A stretch of DNA of 16,054 nt from Betaproteobacteria bacterium (GTDB lineage: Bacteria > Pseudomonadota > Gammaproteobacteria > Burkholderiales > SG8-39), in NCBI GenBank assembly GCA_005884335.1, contig VBCJ01000008.1:1-16054 (forward strand). Reading direction: 5' to 3'. The position numbers and the translations under genes are program-made. Shown in pieces: positions 1 to 5,635 of the stretch (positions are counted from its first letter, which is position 1; every line of letters starts with the position of its first letter). Under the pieces are notes generated by a model. The model did no database searches. It saw only the letters and a program-made list of their open reading frames with translations, and was not told the DNA's origin.

Positions 1-788
1 TAGCGCTCTTCGTACAGCCTCTGAAACTCGATGTTGGCAGTGATGCGTGCATACAGAGTTGCGTGTATGCCACGAATCATGGGCGCCAGATGCGGCACGA
101 ACGTAAGACCGACGCTCCTTCCTACGGCTGTATCCAGCCCCTGCCGAATCTCTGGCCAATGACGATGACCGGAAACACTATAGGTTTTGAAATTATCCGA
201 AGCTTCGGAGAAGAGCAGATCCTCTTCGGCTTTCTTGCCGGCACCGCTCACCCCGGACTTCGCGTCCGCGATCAAGTGATCGAGGTCGACTGCCCCGGCT
301 TCCGCGAGGGGCAACAAGCCGAGTTGAACCGCGGTCGGATAGCACCCAGGATTCGCCACCAGGTGCGCGCGCTTGATTTTTGCGCGATTCACTTCCGGCA
401 GACCGTAGACTGCCTGAGGGAGAAGCTCCGGCGCGGCGTGCTTGACCTTGTACCACTTCTCCCACTCAGCTACGTCCTTGATGCGAAAATCAGCCGACAG
501 ATCCACGACGCGCACGCCGGCCTCCACGAGCGCCCTCGCCTCACCCATTGCGACCGCATTGGGCGTCGCGAAAAACACCACATCGCACTTGGCGAGGTCT
601 GACTTGACCGGGTCCGAGTAGGCAATCGCCACGGCCCCGCGCAAGCTCGGAAAAAGCTCCGCCACCGGGGTGCCGGCCTCTTTGCGCGAGGTGATCGCGA
701 CGAGTTCTGATTGCGGGTGGCGCGCGAGGATGCGCAGTAGCTCGACTCCGGTATAGCCGGTCCCGCCCACGATGCCGACTTTGATCAT
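1..788 (-). CDS. argC: N-acetyl-gamma-glutamyl-phosphate reductase (partial, C-terminus beyond window)
   Basis: ArgC reduces N-acetyl-glutamyl-5-phosphate to the semialdehyde with NADPH, the third step of arginine synthesis, in the cytoplasm. Reading down from 788, the frame is open to the left edge and gives about 262 residues; the family is usually about 340-345, so roughly the last 80 are missing. The N-terminus MIKVGIVGGTGYTG is the nucleotide-binding glycine motif, LSADFR follows near residue 97, and the catalytic cysteine is Cys149 in VANPGCYPTA. A serine-glycine stretch (KSGVSGAGKKAEEDL) and a histidine-rich SGHRHWPE segment also fit the family. Two adjacent ATGs exist at 791 and 788. 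I chose 788 because GAGG then sits 5 bases upstream and the protein begins in the usual way. The gene follows rpsI on the same strand but behind a terminator, so it probably has its own promoter. Confidence 0.97.
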   Translation of the reverse strand, partial: MIKVGIVGGTGYTGVELLRILARHPQSELVAITSRKEAGTPVAELFPSLRGAVAIAYSDPVKSDLAKCDVVFFATPNAVAMGEARALVEAGVRVVDLSADFRIKDVAEWEKWYKVKHAAPELLPQAVYGLPEVNRAKIKRAHLVANPGCYPTAVQLGLLPLAEAGAVDLDHLIADAKSGVSGAGKKAEEDLLFSEASDNFKTYSVSGHRHWPEIRQGLDTAVGRSVGLTFVPHLAPMIRGIHATLYARITANIEFQRLYEER

Positions 789-806
789 CATTACCTCAGA
801 AAAACC

Positions 807-812
807 AGTCTA
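807..812 (-). promoter_or_regulatory. Possible extended -10 element for argC
   Basis: Read on the minus strand this is TAGACT preceded by TGG, an extended -10 arrangement, about 20 bases upstream of the argC start. No good -35 box lies at 16-18 bases. It is offered only because the rpsI terminator upstream implies that argC needs a promoter in this gap. Confidence 0.25.
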
Positions 813-882
813 CCAGCCCGCGTTCCATCGAATCGCGCTGTGCTCCGGAAGGCCCATTCCGGCCGAAACGGGAACCGCAAAC

Positions 883-907
883 AAAAAAGCCGCCCGGGGG
901 CGGCTTT
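883..907 (-). terminator. Rho-independent terminator of rplM-rpsI
   Basis: On the minus strand a 9-bp GC-rich stem, AAGCCGCCC pairing with GGGCGGCTT (887-895 and 898-906 on the given strand), is followed by a run of T. It lies just downstream of the rpsI stop and separates the ribosomal-protein transcript from argC. Confidence 0.85.
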
Positions 908-927
908 CCTGTGCCAATCTCTGAACA

Positions 928-1320
928 TCAGCGTTTGGAGTATTGCTTGCGCCGCCGCGCCTTATGCAAGCCGACTTTCTTTCGCTCGACCTCGCGCGCA
1001 TCGCGAGTCACCAGACCCGCCTTGCTCAAAAGCGGCTTGAGCGCTGGGTCATACTCGATCAGTGCACGCGTCAGGCCGTGGCGCACGGCCCCCGCCTGGC
1101 CGAACTCTCCTCCTCCTGACACGTTCACCATGACGTCGAACTGGGTCAGTTTGTCGGTCAATACAAGCGGCTGACGCACAACCATTTGCCCGGTTTCACG
1201 CGCGAAGTATTCCTTCGCCGGACGGTCGTTCACGATGAAATCGCCCTTGCCGGGCTTGATGAACACGCGCGCGACTGCACTCTTGCGTCGGCCGGTTCCG
1301 TAATAGTATTGTCCGATCAT
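928..1320 (-). CDS. rpsI: 30S ribosomal protein S9
   Basis: This is S9 (uS9) of the small ribosomal subunit; its C-terminal tail reaches the P-site tRNA. The 130-residue product has the normal bacterial length, the N-terminal YYGTGRRKSAVARVF motif, the central GGGEFGQAGAVRHG stretch and the basic tail ending KARRRKQYSKR, all hallmarks of the family. Its ATG overlaps the rplM stop codon as ATGA, which indicates translational coupling in the conserved rplM-rpsI operon. A terminator follows directly. Nothing is unusual about it. Confidence 0.99.
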   Translation of the reverse strand: MIGQYYYGTGRRKSAVARVFIKPGKGDFIVNDRPAKEYFARETGQMVVRQPLVLTDKLTQFDVMVNVSGGGEFGQAGAVRHGLTRALIEYDPALKPLLSKAGLVTRDAREVERKKVGLHKARRRKQYSKR

Positions 1321-1751
1321 GCGTCGGTCTCCAGCGCTTTAGGTTGCTGCGCTGCGTGAGGGTGCACTCCACCCGCGTAGACTTTCAGTTTCTTGAGCAT
1401 GGCGTAGCCGAGCGGCCCTTTGGGCAACATTCCTTTGACTGCGATCTCCAGCGCCCGAGTCGGGAACCGCGTCTGCATCTTGGCGAACGTAGTCGCATAG
1501 ACCCCGCCGGGGTAGGTGCTGTGGCGATAATACGTCTTGGCCTCGCCCTTGTTCCCCGTAACGCGGAGCTTGCCAGCGTTCACGACGACCACATAGTCAC
1601 CGGTGTCGACGTGCGGGGTAAACTCCGGCTTGTGTTTGCCACGCAATCGGCGCGCGATTTCGGCGGCGAGTCGCCCGAGCACCTTGCCGCTGGCATCGAC
1701 CAAATACCAGTTGCGCCTGACCTCATGCGACTTGGCGGAGAAAGTGGTCAT
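1317..1751 (-). CDS. rplM: 50S ribosomal protein L13
   Basis: This is L13 (uL13), an early-assembly protein of the large ribosomal subunit. The 144-residue protein matches the family length. It shows the N-terminal WYLVDASGKVLGRLA segment, the GDYVVVVNA strand, TYYRHSTYPGG, and the conserved MLPKGPLGYAMLKKLKVY region followed by HPHAAQQP. The start at 1751 has AGGA about ten bases upstream. It is the first gene of the operon, and the stop overlaps the rpsI start by four bases. A TTGACA/TAAAAT promoter lies about 45-70 bases upstream of the start codon, so expression does not depend on the small transcript predicted further upstream. Confidence 0.99.
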   Translation of the reverse strand: MTTFSAKSHEVRRNWYLVDASGKVLGRLAAEIARRLRGKHKPEFTPHVDTGDYVVVVNAGKLRVTGNKGEAKTYYRHSTYPGGVYATTFAKMQTRFPTRALEIAVKGMLPKGPLGYAMLKKLKVYAGGVHPHAAQQPKALETDA

Positions 1752-1793
1752 GGCTTTGGATTCCTGCGTCCCGTATAGCGACGAAAGCGCGTG

Positions 1794-1822
1794 ATTTTAT
1801 TGAAGAAGTAGCGAAGTGTCAA
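1794..1822 (-). promoter_or_regulatory. Sigma-70 promoter of rplM-rpsI
   Basis: On the minus strand a perfect TTGACA (1817-1822) is followed after exactly 17 bases by TAAAAT (1794-1799), a five-of-six match to the -10 consensus. Transcription would start near 1787, giving a leader of about 36 nt. It is among the strongest promoter-like sequences in the window, as expected for ribosomal-protein genes. Confidence 0.8.
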
Positions 1823-1848
1823 ACGCATTTCAGCGGGCAGCTGCCCCC

Positions 1849-1878
1849 AAAAAAAAGCGCAAGCTCGAAAGCTTGCGC
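1849..1878 (-). terminator. Rho-independent terminator of the predicted small RNA
   Basis: On the minus strand a perfect 9-bp stem, GCGCAAGCT pairing with AGCTTGCGC, closes a TTCG tetraloop and is followed at once by eight T residues. This is a textbook intrinsic terminator. It lies about 100 bases upstream of the rplM start codon and upstream of the rplM promoter, so it cannot end any annotated protein gene on this strand. Confidence 0.9.
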
Positions 1879-1952
1879 CAAATCCACCAAAGGAGGAGGG
1901 TGGAGGAGACAAATTCGTCGAGCGCCCAGAACGACTGAATAGCGCCCGGCAC
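1849..1952 (-). ncRNA. Predicted anti-Shine-Dalgarno small RNA (about 100 nt)
   Basis: Seen in sequence, on the minus strand: a promoter (TTGCAC, 17 bases, CATAAT at 1959-1987), then about 100 bases without a credible reading frame, then a perfect terminator at 1849-1878. Three stem-loops can be drawn. The first pairs 1913-1920 with 1932-1940 with one bulged base. The second pairs TCCACC with GGTGGA (1899-1904 with 1883-1888) and exposes CTCCTCCTTT in its loop. The third is the terminator. A further TCTCCTCC lies just 5' of the second stem. Several small RNA groups expose CUCCUCC loops able to pair with ribosome-binding sites: alphaproteobacterial examples are known and, from memory, a betaproteobacterial toxic anti-SD family. 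Membership of any family is not tested here. The rplM promoter lies downstream of the terminator, so this looks like a separate transcript, though an rplM leader with an attenuator cannot be excluded. Confidence 0.6.
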
Positions 1953-1958
1953 CAAGAC

Positions 1959-1987
1959 ATTATGAGCGCAGAATTTGTGCGGTGCAA
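1959..1987 (-). promoter_or_regulatory. Promoter of the predicted small RNA
   Basis: On the minus strand TTGCAC (1982-1987) and CATAAT (1959-1964) are separated by exactly 17 bases. The -10 matches consensus at five of six positions and the -35 keeps TTG. A GC-rich GCGCT precedes the -10. Transcription would begin near 1952. The -35 box overlaps one copy of a direct repeat (1977-2005), which suggests control by a DNA-binding protein. Confidence 0.55.
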
Positions 1988-2005
1988 GAATATTTGGTGC
2001 GGTGC
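1977..2005. repeat. Direct repeat GTGCGGTGC, two copies 20 bp apart
   Basis: The nine-base word GTGCGGTGC occurs at 1977-1985 and 1997-2005, same orientation, 20 bases start to start (about two helical turns). On the minus strand partial matches continue beyond the nine bases, so the unit is close to 20 bp. The first copy overlaps the -35 of the predicted small RNA promoter. A third copy, inverted, lies in the porin 5' leader at 4692-4700. Confidence 0.6.
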
Positions 2006-2089
2006 GATTAAAAACTGGATTCATATCAGGAATCCGTAAAATAATAAACATATTCAATTTATTAGAGCTGAGATTGAAAGTGCGAAAAA

Positions 2090-2512
2090 ATGGAATGCAA
2101 AGTTAAGTGGGTCGGCCCGGACGACATGAGCTTTATCGCCGAAACTGAAAGCGGCCATGCCTTCGTAATGGACGGTGCGCCCGAAGGCGGAGGGCGTAAC
2201 TTGGGGCCGCGGCCGATGGAGACGGTGCTCGCCGGCACCGGCGGCTGCACCGCCTACGACGTGGTGCTGATCCTCAGGAAAAGCGGCCAAAGCATATCGG
2301 CTTGCGAAGTCCGGCTAAGCTCCGAGCGCGCGGAAACCGATCCCAAGGTGTTCACCAAGATTCACATGCACTTCGTCATACGAGGCAAAGATTTGAAACC
2401 CTCAATGGTCGAAAGCGCGATCAAGCTCTCGCACAGCAAATACTGCTCGGCTTCGATCATGCTCGGCAAGACCGCGCAGATCTCGCACGACTACGAAATC
2501 CTTCCCGATTAG
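2090..2512 (+). CDS. OsmC/YhfA-family protein (peroxiredoxin-like fold)
   Basis: This is a member of the OsmC superfamily, small cytoplasmic proteins that in characterised members reduce organic hydroperoxides through a cysteine pair. The 140-residue product has the expected length. It contains RNLGPRPMETVLAGTGGCTAYDV, with the first conserved cysteine at Cys53, and SKYCSASIML with the second at Cys119; Glu44 lies in the helix before the first. The YhfA-like subgroup lacks a firmly known substrate, so no specific name is given. The ATG at 2090 has only a weak AG-rich ribosome-binding site and follows an AT-rich upstream stretch (2010-2080). The gene converges on coq7, whose stop lies 12 bases beyond its own. 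Confidence 0.93.
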   Translation: MECKVKWVGPDDMSFIAETESGHAFVMDGAPEGGGRNLGPRPMETVLAGTGGCTAYDVVLILRKSGQSISACEVRLSSERAETDPKVFTKIHMHFVIRGKDLKPSMVESAIKLSHSKYCSASIMLGKTAQISHDYEILPD

Positions 2513-2524
2513 GCCCGCGCCGCA

Positions 2525-3172
2525 CTAGATCCAGTACGAGAGCGTTGTCATCAAGCGTGCGGCCAGGCGCATGCCGTGTCTGGCGGGTTCAGGTAGCTCG
2601 CGTGCCCCGAGCGTTTCGGCCGTGCGCCGGTGTCCGGCCTCTTCCCGTTGCATGCTCTCGATCACCGCCCGCGTCTTGGCGTCGCGGCCCCCGAGCCTTT
2701 CGATGTGTCCTTGAAGGTGCTGCTCGACCTGCCGCTCGGTCTCGGCGAGAAATCCGAGATTCCAGCGCTCGCCCAGCCGGCCTGCCGCGTAACCGAGAGC
2801 GAGCGAACCCGCGTACCACAGGGGGTTGAGCAGGCTCAGCCGGCCGCCGAGCTCGCGTACGCGTTGGGCACTCCAGGCGAGATGATCGGCCTCCTCGCGC
2901 GCCGCCTTCGCGAGAGCGCCCTTGAGGTCTTCGTTCGAAGACGCAAGCGACTGGCCTTGGTAGAGCGCCTGGGCGCACACCTCGCCGCAGTGGTTGACCC
3001 GCATCAAGGCCGCCGCGTGGCGGCGCAGTTCGTGGTTGAGGTTTTCCTCGGGTATGGACTCGGCCGGGCTGGGCCGGCGCGCGACCGGCTCGCCCAAGAT
3101 CAGACGCAATGCCTTGTCGAACTCGAGGACGCAGCGATCGAGGTTGAAGCGCGTGGGGTTCGAGATTTCCAT
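2525..3172 (-). CDS. coq7: Demethoxyubiquinol hydroxylase (Coq7-type di-iron enzyme)
   Basis: Coq7 hydroxylates 2-polyprenyl-3-methyl-6-methoxy-1,4-benzoquinol, the penultimate step of aerobic ubiquinone synthesis, at the membrane surface; it replaces UbiF in many proteobacteria. The 215-residue product has the typical length and all six iron ligands of the ferritin-like site: Glu64, Glu94 and His97 (EEADH), Glu146 (ETERQ), and Glu178 and His181 (EEAGH). The internal near-repeat of two helix pairs is also visible. The frame is open upstream to 3472, but homology begins at MEISNPTRFNLDR, so I start at 3172; the ribosome-binding site there (GAAGG about 10 bases away) is modest. It lies downstream of the porin gene behind a terminator. 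A TATCAT at 3197-3202 may be its -10. A flavin-type ubiquinone hydroxylase is also present near 14 kb. Confidence 0.96.
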   Translation of the reverse strand: MEISNPTRFNLDRCVLEFDKALRLILGEPVARRPSPAESIPEENLNHELRRHAAALMRVNHCGEVCAQALYQGQSLASSNEDLKGALAKAAREEADHLAWSAQRVRELGGRLSLLNPLWYAGSLALGYAAGRLGERWNLGFLAETERQVEQHLQGHIERLGGRDAKTRAVIESMQREEAGHRRTAETLGARELPEPARHGMRLAARLMTTLSYWI

Positions 3173-3239
3173 CGGGAGAATGCCTTCGGCATCGAGATGA
3201 TACCCCGGATTGCCGGTTCCCCCAGGCGGGAAAATCGCA

Positions 3240-3270
3240 GGCAAAAAAAAAGGCGCCCGAAGGCGCCTTT
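3240..3270 (-). terminator. Rho-independent terminator of the porin gene
   Basis: On the minus strand a perfect 9-bp stem, AAAGGCGCC pairing with GGCGCCTTT, closes a TTCG tetraloop and runs into a further stretch of T. It begins about 23 bases after the porin stop codon and isolates the porin message from coq7. Confidence 0.92.
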
Positions 3271-3293
3271 GGTTTGTTGCTATTCCTGTTACG

Positions 3294-4655
3294 TCAGAAC
3301 GAATGCTGCATACCGACCGCCAAGGTCGTGACGTCGCTGCCGGCAGCAAGACCGCCGTTGGTGCCGTTGCCGTTGTTTGCGGCAGGCCCGGCGATGTAAT
3401 AGTAGTTCGTGCTGATCCCGTTATCGATCTTGTTGTAGGCGAAGTACATCTTGGTCCGCTTGGACATGACATAGTCGTAGCCCAAGGTGATCATTTTCGC
3501 CTTTCCTGCCGAGCCGCAGGCCGCGCTGCCGATCGTGAGGTTCCCGGCTCCGGTGTTGGGGTTGAAAGCGGCCGGTTGAGTGCAGCTCTTGCCGCCCGGA
3601 GTCTGGCTCCAGCTCGCCCACACCTGGCCCGGGCCCGCGCTCACCCTGCCGTTGATGACACCGGCCGTCACATCCATCCCGTTGCTTACGGCGGTCGCTG
3701 AGGTATTCGCATATTTCAGCTTCTCCACTCCGGCGCCGATCTGAGCGATGCCGAAGTCCCACTTGGCGCCGAGCTGAACCGCAGTGTCTTTCGGATTCGG
3801 ATCCCCGCCGGCAGCCGTGTTCGGACGCAGTCCCTGGTGGGAATCAATCCCGAGGGCGAGCGCCACAGGTCCGCGCGCCCAAGTGACGTTGCCCGAATAC
3901 TCTTTCTGTTTCGGCACGCCGTTGGGGAAGGAACTCGCGGGCGACTGGTAGTTGGCCAGTGCCGTCATCAGCTTGAACTGCAGACCGGCGAACACCGGCG
4001 ACCAGTACTGCACCGAGTTGTTGATCCGGCGCGACCACGCGGTGCCGTTGGAGGTCGCTTCGGTCACGCACACGCCATTGGCCCCTGTAACTACGGCACC
4101 CGTGGTGTTGTTAATTGTTGATGGGGTACCGTTGGCGTTGCTCACGATGTTCGAGCACAGCGGGTTACCCAGAGCGCCGGTGCTGTCGCCGTTGCCCATG
4201 ATGATCCCGGAGGATGCGAACCCGCTCGAGGTCACCAGATTGCCCGTACCGTACGCGACCTTGTAAGGCGTGTCCCAGATGCCGAACATGATGTCGCCCA
4301 ACTCGCTCGAGACGCCGAGACCCGAATTCCGGCCGCCGAAGTGAGAGCCCGTGGTCGCCGAGCTTTCCAGGCGTCCATCCGGCCACGCTCCCGCTTCGAG
4401 CTGGAACCACGCGGCCGTGCCGCCGCCCAAGTCTTCTCTGCCGCGCACGCCGATCGCGTTGCCAGGTGAAAAGACGTCGCCTTTTTTCACCTCGGTAATC
4501 GTACCTGCGCCGTTCGTCGAATACTTGGAATTCATGATTGTCTCGTCGAGGCGCCCGTAGAGCGTGACTCCGGGGCTGCCGCCGACCTGCGCGAAAGCGA
4601 GGCCCGGAGCAGTCACCGCGCCAGCTACCGCGAGTGCCATCAGTTTCTTGTTCAT
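3294..4655 (-). CDS. Gram-negative porin (general trimeric porin family)
   Basis: This is an outer-membrane beta-barrel porin that lets small hydrophilic solutes diffuse into the periplasm. The 453-residue precursor starts with a signal peptide (residues 1-22, MNKKLMALAVAG to GLAFA, cleaved before Gln23). The mature protein opens with SPGVTLYGRLDE, the first strand typical of betaproteobacterial porins, contains RGREDLGGGTAAWFQLE, and ends in the C-terminal beta-signal VGMQHSF with terminal Phe. I start at 4655 rather than the further upstream ATG because of the signal peptide and the strong GAGGAG seven bases upstream. Four cysteines (167, 196, 358, 380) lie in predicted loops, which is unusual for porins. 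At 453 residues it is somewhat long, the excess being in Gly/Asn/Thr-rich loops. The substrate cannot be predicted. Confidence 0.95.
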   Translation of the reverse strand: MNKKLMALAVAGAVTAPGLAFAQVGGSPGVTLYGRLDETIMNSKYSTNGAGTITEVKKGDVFSPGNAIGVRGREDLGGGTAAWFQLEAGAWPDGRLESSATTGSHFGGRNSGLGVSSELGDIMFGIWDTPYKVAYGTGNLVTSSGFASSGIIMGNGDSTGALGNPLCSNIVSNANGTPSTINNTTGAVVTGANGVCVTEATSNGTAWSRRINNSVQYWSPVFAGLQFKLMTALANYQSPASSFPNGVPKQKEYSGNVTWARGPVALALGIDSHQGLRPNTAAGGDPNPKDTAVQLGAKWDFGIAQIGAGVEKLKYANTSATAVSNGMDVTAGVINGRVSAGPGQVWASWSQTPGGKSCTQPAAFNPNTGAGNLTIGSAACGSAGKAKMITLGYDYVMSKRTKMYFAYNKIDNGISTNYYYIAGPAANNGNGTNGGLAAGSDVTTLAVGMQHSF

Positions 4656-4733
4656 CAATATCTCCTCTCCATATTTGACTCGAGGGCAGCCGCACCGCAC
4701 CGCCCGCTCTCACCCTTGAACTGGGCTGTTGCA

Positions 4734-4762
4734 ATTTTGCCAATCGAATGTTTCAAGCTCAA
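4734..4762 (-). promoter_or_regulatory. Possible porin promoter
   Basis: On the minus strand TTGAGC (4757-4762) and CAAAAT (4734-4739) are separated by 17 bases, each a four-of-six match to consensus. Transcription would start near 4727, giving a leader of about 70 nt that contains a GC-rich repeat (GTGCGGTGC). The hairpin sequence at 4781-4825 lies just upstream. Confidence 0.4.
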
Positions 4763-4780
4763 TAGAACTGTGAACTTTTA

Positions 4781-4825
4781 CGCATCAGAAACCCTGGGGT
4801 GTTGCATTTTCGCAACACTGATGCG
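4781..4825. repeat. Long imperfect inverted repeat between trpC and the porin gene
   Basis: The outer arms CGCATCA (4781-4787) and TGATGCG (4819-4825) and the inner arms GTGTTGC (4799-4805) and GCAACAC (4812-4818) form one nested hairpin with a six-base loop and an 11-base bulge on one side. It starts 15 bases after the trpC stop and lies upstream of the possible porin promoter. No T-run follows on the minus strand, so it is not a classical terminator. It could be an operator or an RNA 3'-end structure. Confidence 0.55.
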
Positions 4826-4840
4826 ATACCCTAATTCGAA

Positions 4841-5635
4841 TCAACATGTTAAGAATAGGCGCGCAAGCTCACTTCCGGGGTCGTGCGCCCGCATCATAGC
4901 TTCCCCGACCAGGAATACCTGAACCCCTCCCTGTCGCAGCCGCGCGACATGCTCGGCGGAGAGAATCCCGCTCTCGCTCACCGCGATTCGCGGTGCCGAA
5001 ATCTGCGGCGACAATCCGAGGGTCGTTTCGAGTCGGGTCTCGAAGCTCTGCAGGTCGCGGTTATTGATGCCGATCAGCGGTGTCGCGAGCTCGAGGGCGA
5101 GGTCGAGCTCGGCGCGATCATGCACTTCGGCGAGCACCGCCATCCCGAGCGAGGCCGCTACGGCCTCCAGCTCGCGCATTTGCGACAGCTCGAGCGCCGC
5201 CACGATGAGCAGAATGCAATCTGCACCGACGGCGCGCGATTCGTACACCTGGTAGGGATCGATCACGAAATCCTTGCGCAACACCGGGAGGCCGCAAGCC
5301 GCGCGCGCAGTGGAAAGGTCCTCGGCACGACCCTGAAAAAAACGTTCGTCGGTGAGCACCGAGAGACAGGCCGCGCCGTGCTGCGCGTAGGAGCGGGCGA
5401 TCGCCGCCGGATCGAATCGTTCGCGAAGAACGCCCTTGCTCGGACTCGCCTTCTTGATCTCGGCGATCACCGCCGGCAGGCCGGCGGTGATTTTCGCGCG
5501 CAGTGCGCCGATAAAATCCCGCGGTTTTCCCGCCGCTTCCGCTTGGTGGCGCGCGGCGACCGCGCCCAGGGCTTTCTTGGCCTTTGCGATTTCCTCGGCC
5601 TTGACCGCGAGGATCTTGTCCAGGATATCAGCCAC
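4841..5635 (-). CDS. trpC: Indole-3-glycerol phosphate synthase
   Basis: TrpC closes the indole ring of indole-3-glycerol phosphate from 1-(o-carboxyphenylamino)-1-deoxyribulose 5-phosphate in tryptophan synthesis. The 264-residue protein is a single (beta/alpha)8 barrel without a fused TrpF domain. Visible catalytic motifs are AEIKKASPSKG (Glu59, Lys61, Ser64 to Lys67), LRKDF (Lys121), LAEVHD (Glu170), IGINNRDL and VSESGI. The start is GTG at 5635, eight bases inside the end of trpD, so translation is probably coupled. It is the last gene of the operon. trpF, trpB and trpA are not in the window. Confidence 0.98.
   Translation of the reverse strand: MADILDKILAVKAEEIAKAKKALGAVAARHQAEAAGKPRDFIGALRAKITAGLPAVIAEIKKASPSKGVLRERFDPAAIARSYAQHGAACLSVLTDERFFQGRAEDLSTARAACGLPVLRKDFVIDPYQVYESRAVGADCILLIVAALELSQMRELEAVAASLGMAVLAEVHDRAELDLALELATPLIGINNRDLQSFETRLETTLGLSPQISAPRIAVSESGILSAEHVARLRQGGVQVFLVGEAMMRAHDPGSELARLFLTC

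Noticed and set aside
845..862. Small hairpin CCGGAA/TTCCGG between rpsI and argC
   Set aside because: Six base pairs without a T-run or conserved context; too short in GC-rich DNA to claim function.
1977..2005. NtrC-type site (GCACC ... GGTGC) and sigma-54 promoter upstream of the small RNA
   Set aside because: The repeats are direct, not inverted as an NtrC site requires, and no TGGCAC-N5-TTGC element was found at a proper distance.
1830..2057. 75-residue minus-strand frame with hydrophobic stretch upstream of rplM
   Set aside because: It reads straight through the perfect terminator at 1849-1878, and its starts lie upstream of the predicted promoter; the small RNA explains the region better.
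3294..4700. Longer porin start at 4700
   Set aside because: It would add a non-family N-terminus before the signal peptide; the ATG at 4655 has a strong ribosome-binding site and begins a normal signal peptide.
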